Positions 1-10,707 of a DNA stretch of 64,000 nt are shown one piece after another. Where the stretch lies: assembly GCA_026122225.1 (NCBI GenBank), contig JANEZZ010001870.1:496001-560000 (forward strand). The letters are read 5' to 3'. This DNA is from Heloderma charlesbogerti (taxonomy: Eukaryota; Chordata; Lepidosauria; Squamata; Helodermatidae). The notes beneath the pieces were generated by a model. That model made no database searches. It was not told where the DNA came from and saw nothing but the letters and a program-made list of their open reading frames with translations. Made by a program: the position numbers and the translations under genes. Each line of letters begins with the position of its first letter. Positions within the stretch are counted from its first letter, which is position 1.

Positions 1-52
1 AACATATCCTATGGCCATCTAGCCGCTGTCTAGAGGCCATAGGATTGCTCCC
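1..52. mobile_element. Harbinger-type MITE, right end only
   Basis: The segment ends ...GGATTGCTCCC followed by TTA at 53-55, matching the ends of the complete copies at 22294-22552 and 40334-40737. Positions 7-46 form an imperfect hairpin (arms around TCCTATGG and CCATAGGA). The rest lies off the left edge. Confidence 0.65.
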
Positions 53-675
53 TTATTTTATTACACACTTTTCTATTTCATTTCTGGGTTTTTTTACATG
101 GGGATTTTACATCTGTTGAATTTATCAGGTTGTTGTGTATTTGCAACCCAAGCAGTCGAATGTAGAGAAATTTTGGGCCAGCATGACCAGGACTTACACA
201 AATCTGTTAGCACACGCAGTTAGATTTCTTTTGCCACTTGCATCAACTTATACATCAGAGATGGGATTTTCGTGATTGCTGCAAACAAAGTCCAAACAGC
301 CCCTTCATGGATCACTGCTTTGTTGTGGCGAAGGGGCTTGCGTAACTCAGTGAAGTCATAAGCTATGCCGCGCAGAGCCACCCAAGACCCAAGCTCATGG
401 AGGAGAGTTCTGACAAAATGTGGTCCACTGGAGAAGGAAATGGCAACCCACTCCAGTATTCTTGCCAAGAAAACCCCATGGAACGTGTCACAAGGCTATG
501 ATGCTGGAAGATGAGCCCCTCAGGTCAGAAGGTGTCCAATATACTACTGGGGAAGAGCAGAGGGCATTTCCAAGTAGTGCCAGAAAGAGTGAAGCGGCTG
601 GGCCAAAGCCGAAAGGACACTCAGCTGTGGATGTGTCTGGTGGTGAAAAGAAAGTCCGATGCTGTAAAGAACAAT

Positions 676-2850
676 ATTGTTTAGGAACCTGGAATGTAAG
701 ATCAATTAATCAAGGTAAGCCGGAGGTGGTCAAACATGAGATGGCAAGATTGAACATTGACATCTTGGGCATCAGTGAACTAAAATGGACAAGCATGGGC
801 GAATTGAATTCAGGTGACCATTATATCTACTACTGTGGGCAGGAATCCCTTAAAAGAAATGGAGTAGCACTCATAGTCAACAAAAGGATGGGAAAAGCAG
901 TACTGGGGTACAATCTCAAAAACGATAGAATGATCTCAGTACAAATCCAAGGCAAATCATTCAACATCACAGTATTTCAAGTCTATGCCCCAACCACTGA
1001 GGCCGAAGAAGCTGAGGTTGATCAGCTATGAAGACCTACAACACCTTCTAGAACTAACACCAAAAAAAGATGTCCTTTTCATCATAGGGGATTGGAATGC
1101 TAAAGTAGGAAGTCAAGAAATAACCGGAACAACAGACAAGCATGGCCTTGGTGTACAAAATGAAGCAGGACAAAGGCTAATAGAGTTTTGCCAAGAGAAC
1201 ACGCTGATCATAGCAAACACGCTTTTCCAACAGCACAAGAGAGGACTCTACACATAGACATCACCAGATGGTCAATATCGAAATCAGATTGATTATGTCC
1301 TTTGCAGCCAAAGATGGAGAAGCTCTACACAGTCAGTCAAAACAAGACCTGGAGCTGACTGTGGCTCAGTTCATGAGCTTCCTATTGCAAAATTTCAGCT
1401 TAAATTGAAGAACGTAGGGAAAACCACTAAACCATTCAGTTATGACCTAAATCATATCCCTTATGAATATACAGTGGAGGTGAGGAATAGATTTCAGGGA
1501 TTAGACCTGATAGACAGAGTGCCTGAGGAACTATGGACGGAGGTCTGTAACATTGTTCAGGAGGCAGCAACTCAATCCATCCCCAAGAAAAAGAAATGCA
1601 AGAAAGCCAAGTGGCTGTCTGATGAGGCTTTACAAGTAGCTGAGGAAAGAAGGGAAGCGAAAAGCAAGGGAGAAAGGGGAAGATATAGCCAACTGAATGC
1701 AGAGTTCCAGAGAATAGCAAGGAGAGACAAGAAGGCCTTCTTAAATGAACAATGCAAAGAAATGGAGGAAAACGATAGAACGGGAAAGACTAGAGATCTC
1801 TTCAAGAAAATCGGAGATCTCAAGGGAACGTTTTGTGCAAAGACGGGCATGATAAAGGACAAAGAAGGCAGGGACCTAACAGAAGCAGATGAGATTAAGA
1901 AGAGGTGGAAGGAAGACACAGAAGAACTATACAGGAAAGATCTGAATGTCCCTGATAGCCATGATAGTGCGGTCACTGAACGTGAGCCGGACATCCTCGA
2001 GAGTCAAGTCAAGTGGGCCTTAGGAAGCATTATTAACAACAAAGCTAGCGGAGATGACAGTATTCCAGCTGAGCTATTTAAAATCCTAAAAGATGATGCT
2101 GTTAAAGTGCGGCACTCAATATGCCAACAAATTTGGAACACTCAACAGTGGCCACAAGACTGGAAAAGGTCAGTTTACATTCCAATTCCAAAGAAGGGCA
2201 ACGCCAAAGAGTGTTCAAACTACCGCACAATTGCGCTCATTTCACATGCCAGCAAGATTTTGCTCAAAATCCTACAAGCTAGGTTTCAGCAGTATGTGAA
2301 CCAAGAACTACCGGAAGTACAAGCAGGGTTTCGAAGAGGCAGAGGAACTAGAGATCAAATCGCCAACATTTGCTGGATCATGGAGAAAGCAAGAGAATTC
2401 CAGAAAAACATCTATTTCTGCTTCATTGACTACGCGAAAGCCTTTGATTGTGTGGATCACAACAAACTGTGGCAAATTCTTAAAGAGATGGGAGTACCAG
2501 ACCACCTTACCTGTCTCCTGAGAAACCTGTACAAGGGTCAAGAAGCAACAATAAGAACCAGACACGGAACAACCGATCGGTTCAAAATTGGGAAAGGAGT
2601 ACGACAAGGCTATATATTGTCGCCCTGCTTATTTAGCTTATGCTCAAAGTACACCATGAGAAATGCCAGGTTGGATGAATCACAGGTCGGAATGAAGATT
2701 GCCGGGAGAATTATCAACAATAATTGAGAATTATCAATTAGCAGACGATACCACCCTAATGGCAGAAAGCGAAGAGGATCTAAAGAGCCTCTTGTTGAGG
2801 GTGAAAGTGGAGAGTGCAAAAGTTGGTTTGAAATTCAACATTAAAAAAAC
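676..2850 (+). pseudogene. BovB ORF2 remnant (APE endonuclease and reverse transcriptase)
   Basis: The endonuclease begins LGTWNVRSINQGK and contains ISELKW, GVALIV and, after a frameshift near 1015, FIIGDWNAKVG. A stop codon follows at about 1255. The reverse transcriptase occupies 1405-2727, with IPIPKKG, RTIALIS, FIDYAKAFDCVDH (motif A) and KGVRQGYILSPCLF. The ADD motif lies just after another frameshift and stop, at about 2740-2765. A functional BovB ORF2 encodes about a thousand residues in one frame, so this copy is dead. It would have driven target-primed reverse transcription. Confidence 0.9.
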
Positions 2851-2994
2851 CTAAGATCATGGCCCCATCACTTCCTGGCATATAGAAGGGGAAGAAATGG
2901 AAGCAGTGACAGATTTTATTTTCTTGGGCTCCAAGATCACCGCAGACGGTGACCATAGCCATGAAATTAAAGGACGCCTGCTCCTTGGGAGGAA

Positions 2995-3482
2995 CCTGGG
3001 CACCACACTTTAAGAAGGGTGCAGACACACTGGAGAGGGTTCAGAGGAGGGCAACAAAGATGATCAGAGGACTGGAAACAAAGCCCTATGAAGAGAGACG
3101 GAAAGAACTGGGCATGTTTAGCCTCGAGAAGACTGAGGGGAGATATGATAGCACTCTTCAAGTATTTAAAAGGTTGTCACAGAGAAGAAGGCCAGGATCT
3201 CTTCTTGATCATCCCAGAGTGCAGGACACGGAATCATGGGCTCAAGTGACAGGAAGCCAGATTCCGGCTGAACATCAGGAAAAACTTCCTGACTGTTAGA
3301 GCAATACGACAATGGAACCAATTACCTAGGGAGGCGGTGGGCTCTCCCACACTGGAGGCATTCAAGACGAGGCTGGACAGCCATCTGTCAGGGATGCTCT
3401 GACATGGATTTCTGCATTGAGCAGGGGGTTGGACTCGATGGCCTTGTAGGCCCCTTCCAACCCTAGTATTCTATGATTCTAT
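2995..3482 (+). mobile_element. 5'-truncated CR1 inserted in BovB
   Basis: The segment starts within the CR1 reverse-transcriptase C-terminus (TGGGCACCACACTTTAAGAA) and ends with the CR1 3' terminus (ATTCTATGATTCTAT). BovB sequence reads across it: ...CTCCTTGGGAGGAA before and AAGCTATGGCAAACC after are contiguous in BovB. It is therefore younger than the BovB copy. Confidence 0.88.
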
Positions 3483-3985
3483 AAGCTATGGCAAACCTAG
3501 ACAGCAAAGTAAGGAGCAGAGACATCACCTTGCTGACAAAGGTCCATATAATTAAAGCTATGGTTTTCCCAGTAGCAACGTATGGCTGTGAGAGCTGGCC
3601 TATAAGGCAGGCTGAGCCCCGAAGAATCGATACTTTCGAACTGTGGTGCTGGAGAAGACTCTTACGAGTCCCCAGGACTGCAAGGAGGTCAAATCAGTCA
3701 ATCCTAAAGGAAATCAACCCTGAGTGCTCACTGGAAGGATAGATACTGAAGTTGAAGCTCAAATATTTTGGCCACCTAATGCGAAGAGAAAAGTCACTGG
3801 AAAAGACCCTGATGCTGGAAAAGATTGAAGGCAAAAGGAGAAGGGGACGGCAGAGGATGAGATGGCTAGATAGCATCACCGATGCAATGGATATGGACTT
3901 GAGCACACTCGGGAAGGATCGGAGGACAGGAAGGCTTGGCATGCTCTGGTCCATGGGGTCACGAAGAGTCGGACACGACTGAACA

Positions 3986-4229
3986 ACAAATTCCAAACAG
4001 AGGAATTGGCTCACAGAGGAAAGTGATATTCATTGTGCCTTATCAAGTACCACTCCAAACATTGAAAAGCTTGTCAGTGAGAAGAGAATCCAAACATCTA
4101 AGAAATAAATAAATTAAAAACCAAAATATGTCTGCTGATTTTAATCATGTCTCAACCAAAAATAAAAAAGGAGGTGGTGTATGAAAATTTTTGACTGGCC
4201 TGGTGGTCTGTGGACTGAAACGAGTTGAG
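3986..4229. other. No feature recognised
   Basis: This 244-bp AT-rich stretch lies between the BovB end and the APE-type LINE. The segment at about 4215-4235 (GTTGAGAACCAC) resembles a hAT/SPIN-type terminus, but no partner end was found nearby. Confidence 0.35.
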
Positions 4230-4703
4230 AACCACTTTATTAACCAAGTGGTCTAATACAAAACAACGATGCATTGTTGAATAACCAGCTTGGAACCCAG
4301 CTTGTTCCCCAGTACATCCATAATGTACTGGGGGAGGCTCTCATGCTATGAGGGGGGATATAGATGTTAATTATGATTAAGGAGAAACTATTTCCTGACC
4401 ACAATCTTGCTATTAATAGGGACAGAGCAACTTCCACCTTAATCTTAGCAAGCCTTCATTTTTGGTTTAAAAGAATAGTAACGCTACCTGCTGGGCAGCC
4501 CCTAGAGGACAGCTCTTTTGCAGGGAGGGTCCAAGTTGTATGACCTTCTACATAGATCTTATCTATTTGTGAGTCAATTATCCACGTGTCCTGTATACAG
4601 ATAACATCATGCTCCTGAAGTAATTTTAGAAATTCTCTATCATATTTGTGGATATTCCAGCCTGCAACGTTCCACACTAAAAAAGGAAGGCCCTTCTGTT
4701 GCA

Positions 4704-5949
4704 TCACAGAATCACAGAATAGTAGAGTGGGAAGGGGCCTACAAGGCCATCGAGTCCAACCCCCTGCTCAATGCAGGAATCCAAGTCAGAGCATCCCCAA
4801 CAGATGGCTGTCCAGCCTCGTCTTGAACGCCTCCAGTGTGAGAGAGCCCACCACCTCCCTAGGGAATTGGTTCCATTGTCGTATTGCTCCAACAGAGAGG
4901 ACATTTTTCCTGATTTTCAGCCGGAATCTGGCTTCCTGTCACTTGAGCCCATGATTCCGTGTCCTGCACTCAGGGATGATCAAGAAGAGATCCTGGCCTT
5001 CTTCCCTGTGACAACCTTTCAAGTACTTGAAAAGCACTACCCTATCTCCCCTCAGTCTTCTTTTCTCAAGGCTAAACATGCCCAGTTCTTTCAGTCTCTC
5101 TTCATAGGGTTTTGTTTCCAGTCCCCTGATCATCTTTGTTGCCCTCCTCTGAACCCTCTCCAGTTTGTCTGCATCCTTCTTAAAGTGCGGTGCCCAGAAC
5201 TGGACACAGTACTCCAGATGAGGCCTAACCAGTGCTGAGTAGAGGGGAACTAGTACTTCCCAGGATTTGGAAGCTATGCTTCTATTAATGCAGCCCAAAA
5301 GAGCATTGGCCTTTTTTGCAGCCACATCACATTGTTGGCTCATATTCAGCTTGTGATCAACAACAATTCCAAGATCCTTCTCGCTTGTAGTGTGGTTGAG
5401 CCACGTATCCCCCATCTTGTAACTGTGCATTTGGTTTCTTTTTCCTAGGTGCAGAACTTGGCATTGATCCCTATTAAATGTCATTCTGTTGTTTTCTGCC
5501 CAGCGCTCCAGTCTATCCAGATCACTTTGAATTTTGTTTCTGTCTTCCGAAGTATTAGCTATCCCGCCCAAATTTGTGTCATCTGCAAATTTGATCAGCA
5601 CTCCCTGCACCTCCTCCTCCAAGCCATTCATAAAAATGTTGAAGAGCACTGGGCCCAGGACTGAGCCCTGCGCTATCCCACTCGTGACCTCTCCCCAGTT
5701 TGAGAAGGTCCCATTGATAAGCACTCTTTGAGTCCGATTCTGTAGCCAACTGTGGATCCACTGGATCGTTGTTTCATCTAGCCCTCTTTGAGCTAGTTTG
5801 CTCATCAGGATATCATGGGGCACTTTGTGGAAAGCTTTGCTTAAGTCCAAGTATATGATGTCTACAGCATTCCCACGGTCTACAAGGGAGGTGACTTGAT
5901 CAAAAAATGAGATCAGATTTGTTTGGCAGGACTTGTTTTTGACAAGTCC
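4704..5949 (-). mobile_element. CR1 LINE, 5'-truncated, 1.25 kb
   Basis: The antisense copy ends (left side) with TCACAGAATCACAGAATAG, the complement of the CR1 3' terminus. It covers the reverse-transcriptase core: MDLSKAFHKVPHD (motif A), GIAQGSVLGPVLFN, FADDTNLGG (catalytic DD) and the C-terminal YCVQFWAPHFKKDADKLERV region. The frame 4939-5850 is open for 303 codons but lacks the 5' half of the element and the endonuclease. It sits between ORF1 and the endonuclease of the surrounding LINE. Confidence 0.9.
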
Positions 5950-6970
5950 CCATTAGCTGAGGCTTGTCAATTACTAGGTGGGGGGATCTCTTGCTTCTTT
6001 AGGGTCCAATGATGGAATAGGAGGGTTAATGTGGGATGAACTGGAGATCTGTTTATCCCTGCCTTGTGGGAAATAAAAGCTTTTATCCTCACATTTGCTT
6101 GAGTGGAGTGGTTCAATCTTATCAAAAGAATGGTGTAACCTGATCACATTAGATTGTATTGGGGGGACTGAGATGGTCTCTGAATAACTTAATGTATGGG
6201 CCTCATTTGCTCCCAACTCTTCCTTATCCAGGTATCTGATTTCCTGCCATCCACACTCCCTATAACTGGGGCAGGACTTAGCCACGCCACTTTCCTGCTG
6301 GACTTCCTTGAGTATTCCACACTCGTTAAAACCAGAATGAACCTCCACGCCCACCTGTACCAACCTGTGAGGTAGGGGCTCAGTCCTTTGGCAGGCTGTG
6401 CATTGCTGTGTGCAGATACTTGAGTCCTTGACTGGAGGCTGCTGTTTTACAAGGTCCCTTGATTCTCCCCCTTTCTTTGAAAATGCATAGACTTGAGTGT
6501 GGAAATTTTCTCCCCTAACGTTTAAATCCTTCATGGAGTTGATTGCGTTTAGGGGATCTGCTGAAAGTGCATCCTGCCGACGCAAATCAGAACAGGCCTT
6601 CTCTCCATCCCAAATTTTCAAAACTTCTAGGCCAGTTTTGCCTGACTGAAGCTCTGTAGCCTGCTTGGACTTGGTCAACAAAACCTTTTTTAGAGATGAA
6701 AGTCTCCACAAGGTATCTTGCTGAGCTGTGAGATAAAGGTTGGAGAAACTATCAATCCAACCTCTTCCATAGATAGGTTACCATGGAATATATCTCTGCC
6801 ATTTATAAAGGTCTCCATACTGGTGGTGCTTTGCAATTTACCCGCGACTGGGATATTCTTAGATAGTCGGTCTAAGGCAGTGGTTCTCAACCTTTCCTCA
6901 TGTTGTGGTGACCCCCAACCATAAAATTATTTTCGTTGCTACTTCATAACTGTAATTTTGCCACCACAAA

Positions 6971-7360
6971 CCTTTTTCCCAAGAGATCTTATGCTCTTTC
7001 AGAAATGAACCAACTGTGTGAAATACATCACGTGCAGTAGTTGTCGTTTCAAGAGGTTTGCAAAAAAGAAACTCATCTTTAAAGTCGCCATCATTAATAT
7101 ACCTCACGTATACCAGTAATTGTGAACAGTTTGCAACATCTACAGATTCATCAAGCTGGATACTAAATATTGGAAGTGGAGCAGATTTAATTTCCTGGAT
7201 TACCTGATCAAGAATATCAGCAGACATGTCATCTATTCTTCTGCGGACAGTGTCGTTAGATAAGGAAATTGCACTCAATTTCGTAACAAATTTGTCTCCG
7301 ATCATAACTCGAACAATGTCTTTGGCCGCTAGCAACAGTAAATCCTCAGCAATCTTCACC
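6971..7360 (-). pseudogene. SPIN hAT transposase fragment
   Basis: About 130 codons of a hAT transposase remain: AEDLLLLAAKDIVRVMIGD, LSAISLSNDTVRRRIDDMSA, IFSIQLDESVDVANCSQLLV and FLFCKPLETTTTARDVFHTV. DES corresponds to the first catalytic acidic region of hAT enzymes. A one-base A insertion after SWEK shifts the frame, and sequence then jumps directly into the 3' non-coding end, so the rest of the catalytic domain and the dimerisation domain are deleted. A trace of the BED zinc finger (KRHF) precedes it at about 7450. Related to domesticated ZBED5-type proteins. Confidence 0.85.
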
Positions 7361-7499
7361 TTCCCATGGTACAGATTTTTTTTTTGCAGTAGTTGATGAT
7401 TTTACAGTACATGATTTTACATTTACCCAGTAATTATAATTCATGAAGTGTCGTTTTACCTCCAATACTGCTGCTTTCAACACAGGTTGAGAACCGCTG

Positions 7500-9060
7500 C
7501 CCTAGAGTTTTTAATCTCCTCAAATGCTAAGCCAGCCCTGCATCCCACATAATGCATGCAGCCTGACAGGTAAAGTCTGATGACTCAATATTGATTCTGG
7601 TAACTCTTGATTACTGCAGCCTGATAAAGTTCAAGAGTGTGGTGAAAAGAAATCCATGGGATGCTATCAGTGGTCCTGTGCCATTCTGGCTGTGCAAATA
7701 AAGGGAGAGCCTCTCCCTCTGGACCTTTTATTTTCTTGCTGGCACAGTCAGTGAGGTGCCACGCAGGGGTGGGCATGGTTTCTTTGTCTTTGCAGCAAGC
7801 ATTGTGCAAAGGTGGGAGCCCACACTGGTGGGGGTGTTTGTTGGATCAGGGCTGAGGAACTGTACTGTAGTATTCTATCCCAAGGTCAAGCCTTGGTGGT
7901 GGTTGTAGGACAGTTGTGAAAACAGGTGTAGGAATAAAAGAAAGGCATCATAACCGGAGCATGGTAAGCAGCTGAACTGTTCGGTGATAAACTAAGAAAA
8001 TCTAGGGCTGGATGCACAAGATACATAGCTCATACTCAGATAGGTTACCTAAGTGCAGCCCAATAAGTAATAATATATTTTAGCTGTTGCAGTCTGTTCG
8101 AGATGTGCAACAGTTGCCCACATAGGCAGACACCTAGTATCATGTGCAATGGGAGAAAAATTCAATACTAAAGATACTAATGAAACTAGGGGCTACTTTC
8201 ACCATGCTAAGATTTGAATCTGGGATCCATTTTGGATTAGATCCAGATTTAGTCATGTGCAATGGGAGTTCCCCACCTCTCCTTCCCATAGCAGCCCCTC
8301 CAGACTCCCATAATGTTACACAGTGGGTTAGGGGACCTGCTGAATGGGGTGAACTGTAGTGTGTGTGTGTGTGCGTGTGTAGGATTCCCAAATATTGAGC
8401 AGAAGCCTTCCATCAACTGAAGGCAGATCTTGGATCCAACCCCCTTCGTTTGCTTGTTTGTAACAGTTAGCCTCAGTGCAAACTAATTGGTAATTTAAAG
8501 TCTCAAAATTATAAAGCCGATTTTGCGAGCACCAGAAGATGCCAATTCCTTGGGATCACCTTATCCGGGACGTGAGAACATCTATCGTAATGGGAGACAC
8601 GTGCGCGCTTTCCCTACCCAGCCCTATAGTGCTTCATAGAACTGAGGGGAACTGGCTTGACGTAGCGTCGCCCCTGTTTACACGACCATCTGCTCAGACT
8701 GCTCTTTCCCCCTACAATCCATTGCGGTCAATGGGCGCTTCGGAGCACGCTCCCACCCGCCCTCGTTTCCCTGCTGTGCCCTATTAGGGGATTGGATGCG
8801 GGAGCGCTCGCGACACCCGCCCAGCAGCGGAGGGAGGCTCGCGCCCGCAGATCTCCTCCCCGTCACACCTGGCTCAGTTCCGACCGCTCCATTTCAGTTA
8901 ACGGCTTAAACGTCTCCTCCATTCGAACGTCTTCGTTTACTTCTCTCCTCCCCCTGCCCTAGCCCAAATTACGTAATCATAGGTGCTCGGAGAAGCGTTG
9001 TCGCTGAGCATTGTGGGGGTTGTAGTTTGGTAATGAGGCAGGAACTGCCAAGATGTGTTT
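7500..9060. other. Unassigned sequence inside SPIN insertion, partly CpG-rich
   Basis: The stretch lies between an internal SPIN terminus and the true right SPIN end. 8350-8383 is a (GT)n run. 8540-8990 is richer in G+C and CpG than its surroundings. I recognise no gene or element. It may be the original 5' non-coding body of the transposon or captured DNA. Confidence 0.5.
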
Positions 9061-9284
9061 GTTTCGGGGTGTTTTCCGATGGTCTTAGGCGACCCCTGTG
9101 AAAGGGTCGTTCGACCCCCAAAGGGGTCACGACCCACAGGTTGAGAACTGCTGGTCTAAGGGGAGTGTTTTAAGTTCCGACAAAGAACTCATCTCTGCCA
9201 GAATGCCAACTGGCGGGTCGATAAATGCAGTATTTGAAGACTTTTAAAGCATCTCTGGCTTTTAAAAACTTCTAAAGCATCTCT

Positions 9285-9760
9285 GACTGGCTGTCCAGTT
9301 TCTGCTTGAAGACCTCTGGTGATGGAGAGCCTGCTGTCTCTCTAGGCAGTTGGTTCTATCGCGACTGTTCTGACCACCAGTAGGTTTTCCTGAGGTTCAA
9401 CCGAAATCTGCCTTCAGGTAACTTAAGCCTGTTATTTCGTGTCTTACAGTCTTGGATGATAGCTAACAGGTTGCAGCCCTCTTCTCTGTGGCAACCCTTT
9501 AGGTTCTTGGAAAGTGCAATCATATCTTTGACTTGGATTCCTGCATTGAGCAGGGGGTTGGACTCGATGATCTTATAGGCCCCTTCCAACCCTACTATTC
9601 CATGATTCTATATCCCTCCTCAGTCTTCTCTACTCCAGGCTAAACATACCGGTTCCTTCAATCTTTCTGCGCAGGACTTAAGTTTCTAGTCCCCTGATCA
9701 TTTCTGTTGCCCTTCTCTGAACTCATTTCTTAAAGTGTGGTATCCAGAAGTGGCCCTTCC
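9285..9760 (-). mobile_element. Older divergent CR1 fragment
   Basis: Antisense CR1 3' region, recognisable from GTTTTCCTGAGGTTCAACC..., TTATTTCGTGTCTTACAGT and CTGATCATTTCTGTTGCCCT. It is more diverged than the other copies and is split by a short sense CR1 tail at 9530-9612. Confidence 0.75.
9530..9612 (+). mobile_element. Very short CR1 3' end inside older CR1
   Basis: It reads CTTGGATTCCTGCATTGAGC to CTACTATTCCATGATTCTAT in the sense direction. The older antisense CR1 resumes right after it (CCCTCCTCAGTCTTC). It is a strongly 5'-truncated insertion of about 80 bp. Confidence 0.7.
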
Positions 9761-10020
9761 CTACTGGGACCCATTTTGAAGTATTGTTCAGACTCCTCCC
9801 TCTCCAGGATGAGGAGCAGTGCAGCTGCCATTCAGGAGGCAGACTGCAGCCACTGCCAGGTCTGGCCCGAGAGCTTAAGAGTAGCAAGGATGTTTAACCT
9901 GGTTACAGTTGGGGCATCTTGGGGTGGGGGGGGCAGCATCAGTGAAGCACAGAGGAAACTGAGGCTCTCACTGGCAAGGAGTAGGTGGTGTTGGGAGCTT
10001 ATGAACAAAATGCTCTAACC
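9761..10020. other. No feature recognised
   Basis: Part of TUBGCP4 intron 8. A G run occurs at 9924-9931. No exon or known repeat was identified. Confidence 0.35.
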
Positions 10021-10021
10021 C

Positions 10022-10365
10022 GGGGGGGCAGAACCTTAGGCCCAGGGGCCTAATTCAGGCTTCCCCAGAAGGCCATGCTCCACGTTTGGTGGTTTTCCAG
10101 CTTCTGTGCATTCCCCGGCCTCTTCTAAAAAGGTTGAAATGCCTCTCCTAAGGTTCAGTTAGTGGCAACAAGAGCTTTACGCTCATATATGCTGGGGGGT
10201 TTTCACCCTGCCCACCACTGGAATACAACCCCCAAGAGCTTCTCCAAAATGGAATTCCGCCCTTGGGCTGAAGGAGCTTCTGCCCCCTGCTCTACCCAAA
10301 GGGGCCTCCAGTTGTTTGTGCTCACAGTGAGGGTCCCATGGCCAGCAGGAAATGCACCTTCTCCT
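10022..10365. mobile_element. hAT-type non-autonomous element
   Basis: It starts with a degraded (C)GGGGGGGCAGAACC end and shares an internal block (GCCCACCACTGGAAT) with the better-preserved copy at 32954-33249. The ends and target duplication are not clear in this copy. Confidence 0.5.
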
Positions 10366-10541
10366 TGAGCTAACCTGAGAAGACATCACTGCACCAAATA
10401 AAAGGCACAATGCAGAAGGGAGAGATGAGGCAGCACATGTATTTTGCAGCCTGATGGCACACTAACAGTAAGCCAAGCAAAGACACTGAGCCCAAAGTAC
10501 CCGACACCCCACTCAAAAGGAATCGAACCGAAGTGCCCCAC

Positions 10542-10707
10542 CTTTTTTGCGAAGGCTCACATTCTGACTCTCAAACATCTGGACAGACTCGCCCACAAAG
10601 AGGATTTTCTCAGCAACACGCACAGGGATGTAGGAGGGCAACATTTCTATCCGTAGAGAGAACTGTTTTGGAGAACGGGCCAACATATTCTCCTCTTCAA
10701 TCAGCCT
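10542..10707 (-). CDS. TUBGCP4: TUBGCP4 coding exon 8 (166 nt)
   Basis: The exon encodes [20 protein letters not shown] and then [20 protein letters not shown] and [15 protein letters not shown] plus one base. Acceptor CAACAG, donor GTGGGG. The last base starts a Gly codon completed by exon 9, which lies outside the window. No exon 9 candidate was found to the left. Confidence 0.93.

Larger units (their letters stand above)
219..3985 (+). mobile_element. BovB (RTE clade) LINE, near full length, interrupted by CR1
   Basis: The 5' part carries the BovB leader (GTGGTCCACTGGAGAAGGAA near 420) and the 3' end reads GTCGGACACGACTGAACAAC, both hallmarks of BovB. Without the 488-bp CR1 insertion it is about 3.3 kb, the usual full length. 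Its endonuclease-reverse transcriptase frame is broken (separate entry). BovB is an RTE LINE known for horizontal spread among reptiles and ruminants. The exact left boundary (about 215-230) is uncertain. Confidence 0.9.
6878..9153 (-). mobile_element. SPIN-type hAT transposon, composite, with perfect 8-bp target duplication
   Basis: The left end is CAGTGGTTCTCAACC (6878) followed by the SPIN 3' region (GTTGTGGTGACCCCCAACCA, ATAAAATTATTTTCGTTGCT). The right end is the SPIN 5' region (GATGGTCTTAGGCGACCCCT ... CACAGGTTGAGAACTGCTG, ending 9153). GTCTAAGG flanks both sides (6870-6877 and 9154-9161). SPIN elements are known to have spread horizontally among tetrapods, squamates included. A further SPIN end lies inside at 7483-7499, and 7500-9060 has no SPIN similarity I can recognise. 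Confidence 0.88.
5974..9239 (-). pseudogene. ORF1-like frame of APE LINE, split by SPIN
   Basis: One open frame runs 5974-6711 (245 codons) and another reaches from 6690 to the SPIN junction at 6877. Beyond the 2.3 kb insertion the same frame resumes at 9162 and stays open to about 9239 (…FIDPPVGILAEMSSL…). The protein is not a family I can name. It has several Cys residues (CTACQRTE, SYRECGW) but no clear CCHC knuckle. Position just upstream of the endonuclease suggests LINE ORF1. Confidence 0.55.
4230..9240 (-). mobile_element. APE-type non-LTR LINE (possibly Vingi/I-like), interrupted by CR1 and SPIN
   Basis: Three minus-strand pieces belong together: 9162-9240 and 5950-6877 (ORF1-like) and 4230-4703 (start of ORF2, endonuclease). 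The endonuclease piece reads FLVWNVAGWNIHKYDREFLK and ICIQDTWI, then after a frameshift SLIIINIYIPP, typical of apurinic endonuclease domains. A later part of the same LINE type is probably what lies at 58950-62195. The reverse transcriptase of this copy is missing (truncated at about 4230). The clade is my guess; only the APE type is visible. Confidence 0.7.

Noticed and set aside
1572..1994. 140-codon antisense frame in BovB
   Set aside because: It is the mirror of the lysine/glutamate-rich BovB coding strand.
5974..6711. Host gene with a 245-codon frame
   Set aside because: It is continuous in phase with sequence across the SPIN insertion and lies just before a LINE endonuclease, so it is better explained as LINE ORF1.
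1..10541. Search for TUBGCP4 exon 9 and later exons
   Set aside because: No minus-strand segment matching the expected next GCP4 residues was found; only transposable elements and unassigned intron.
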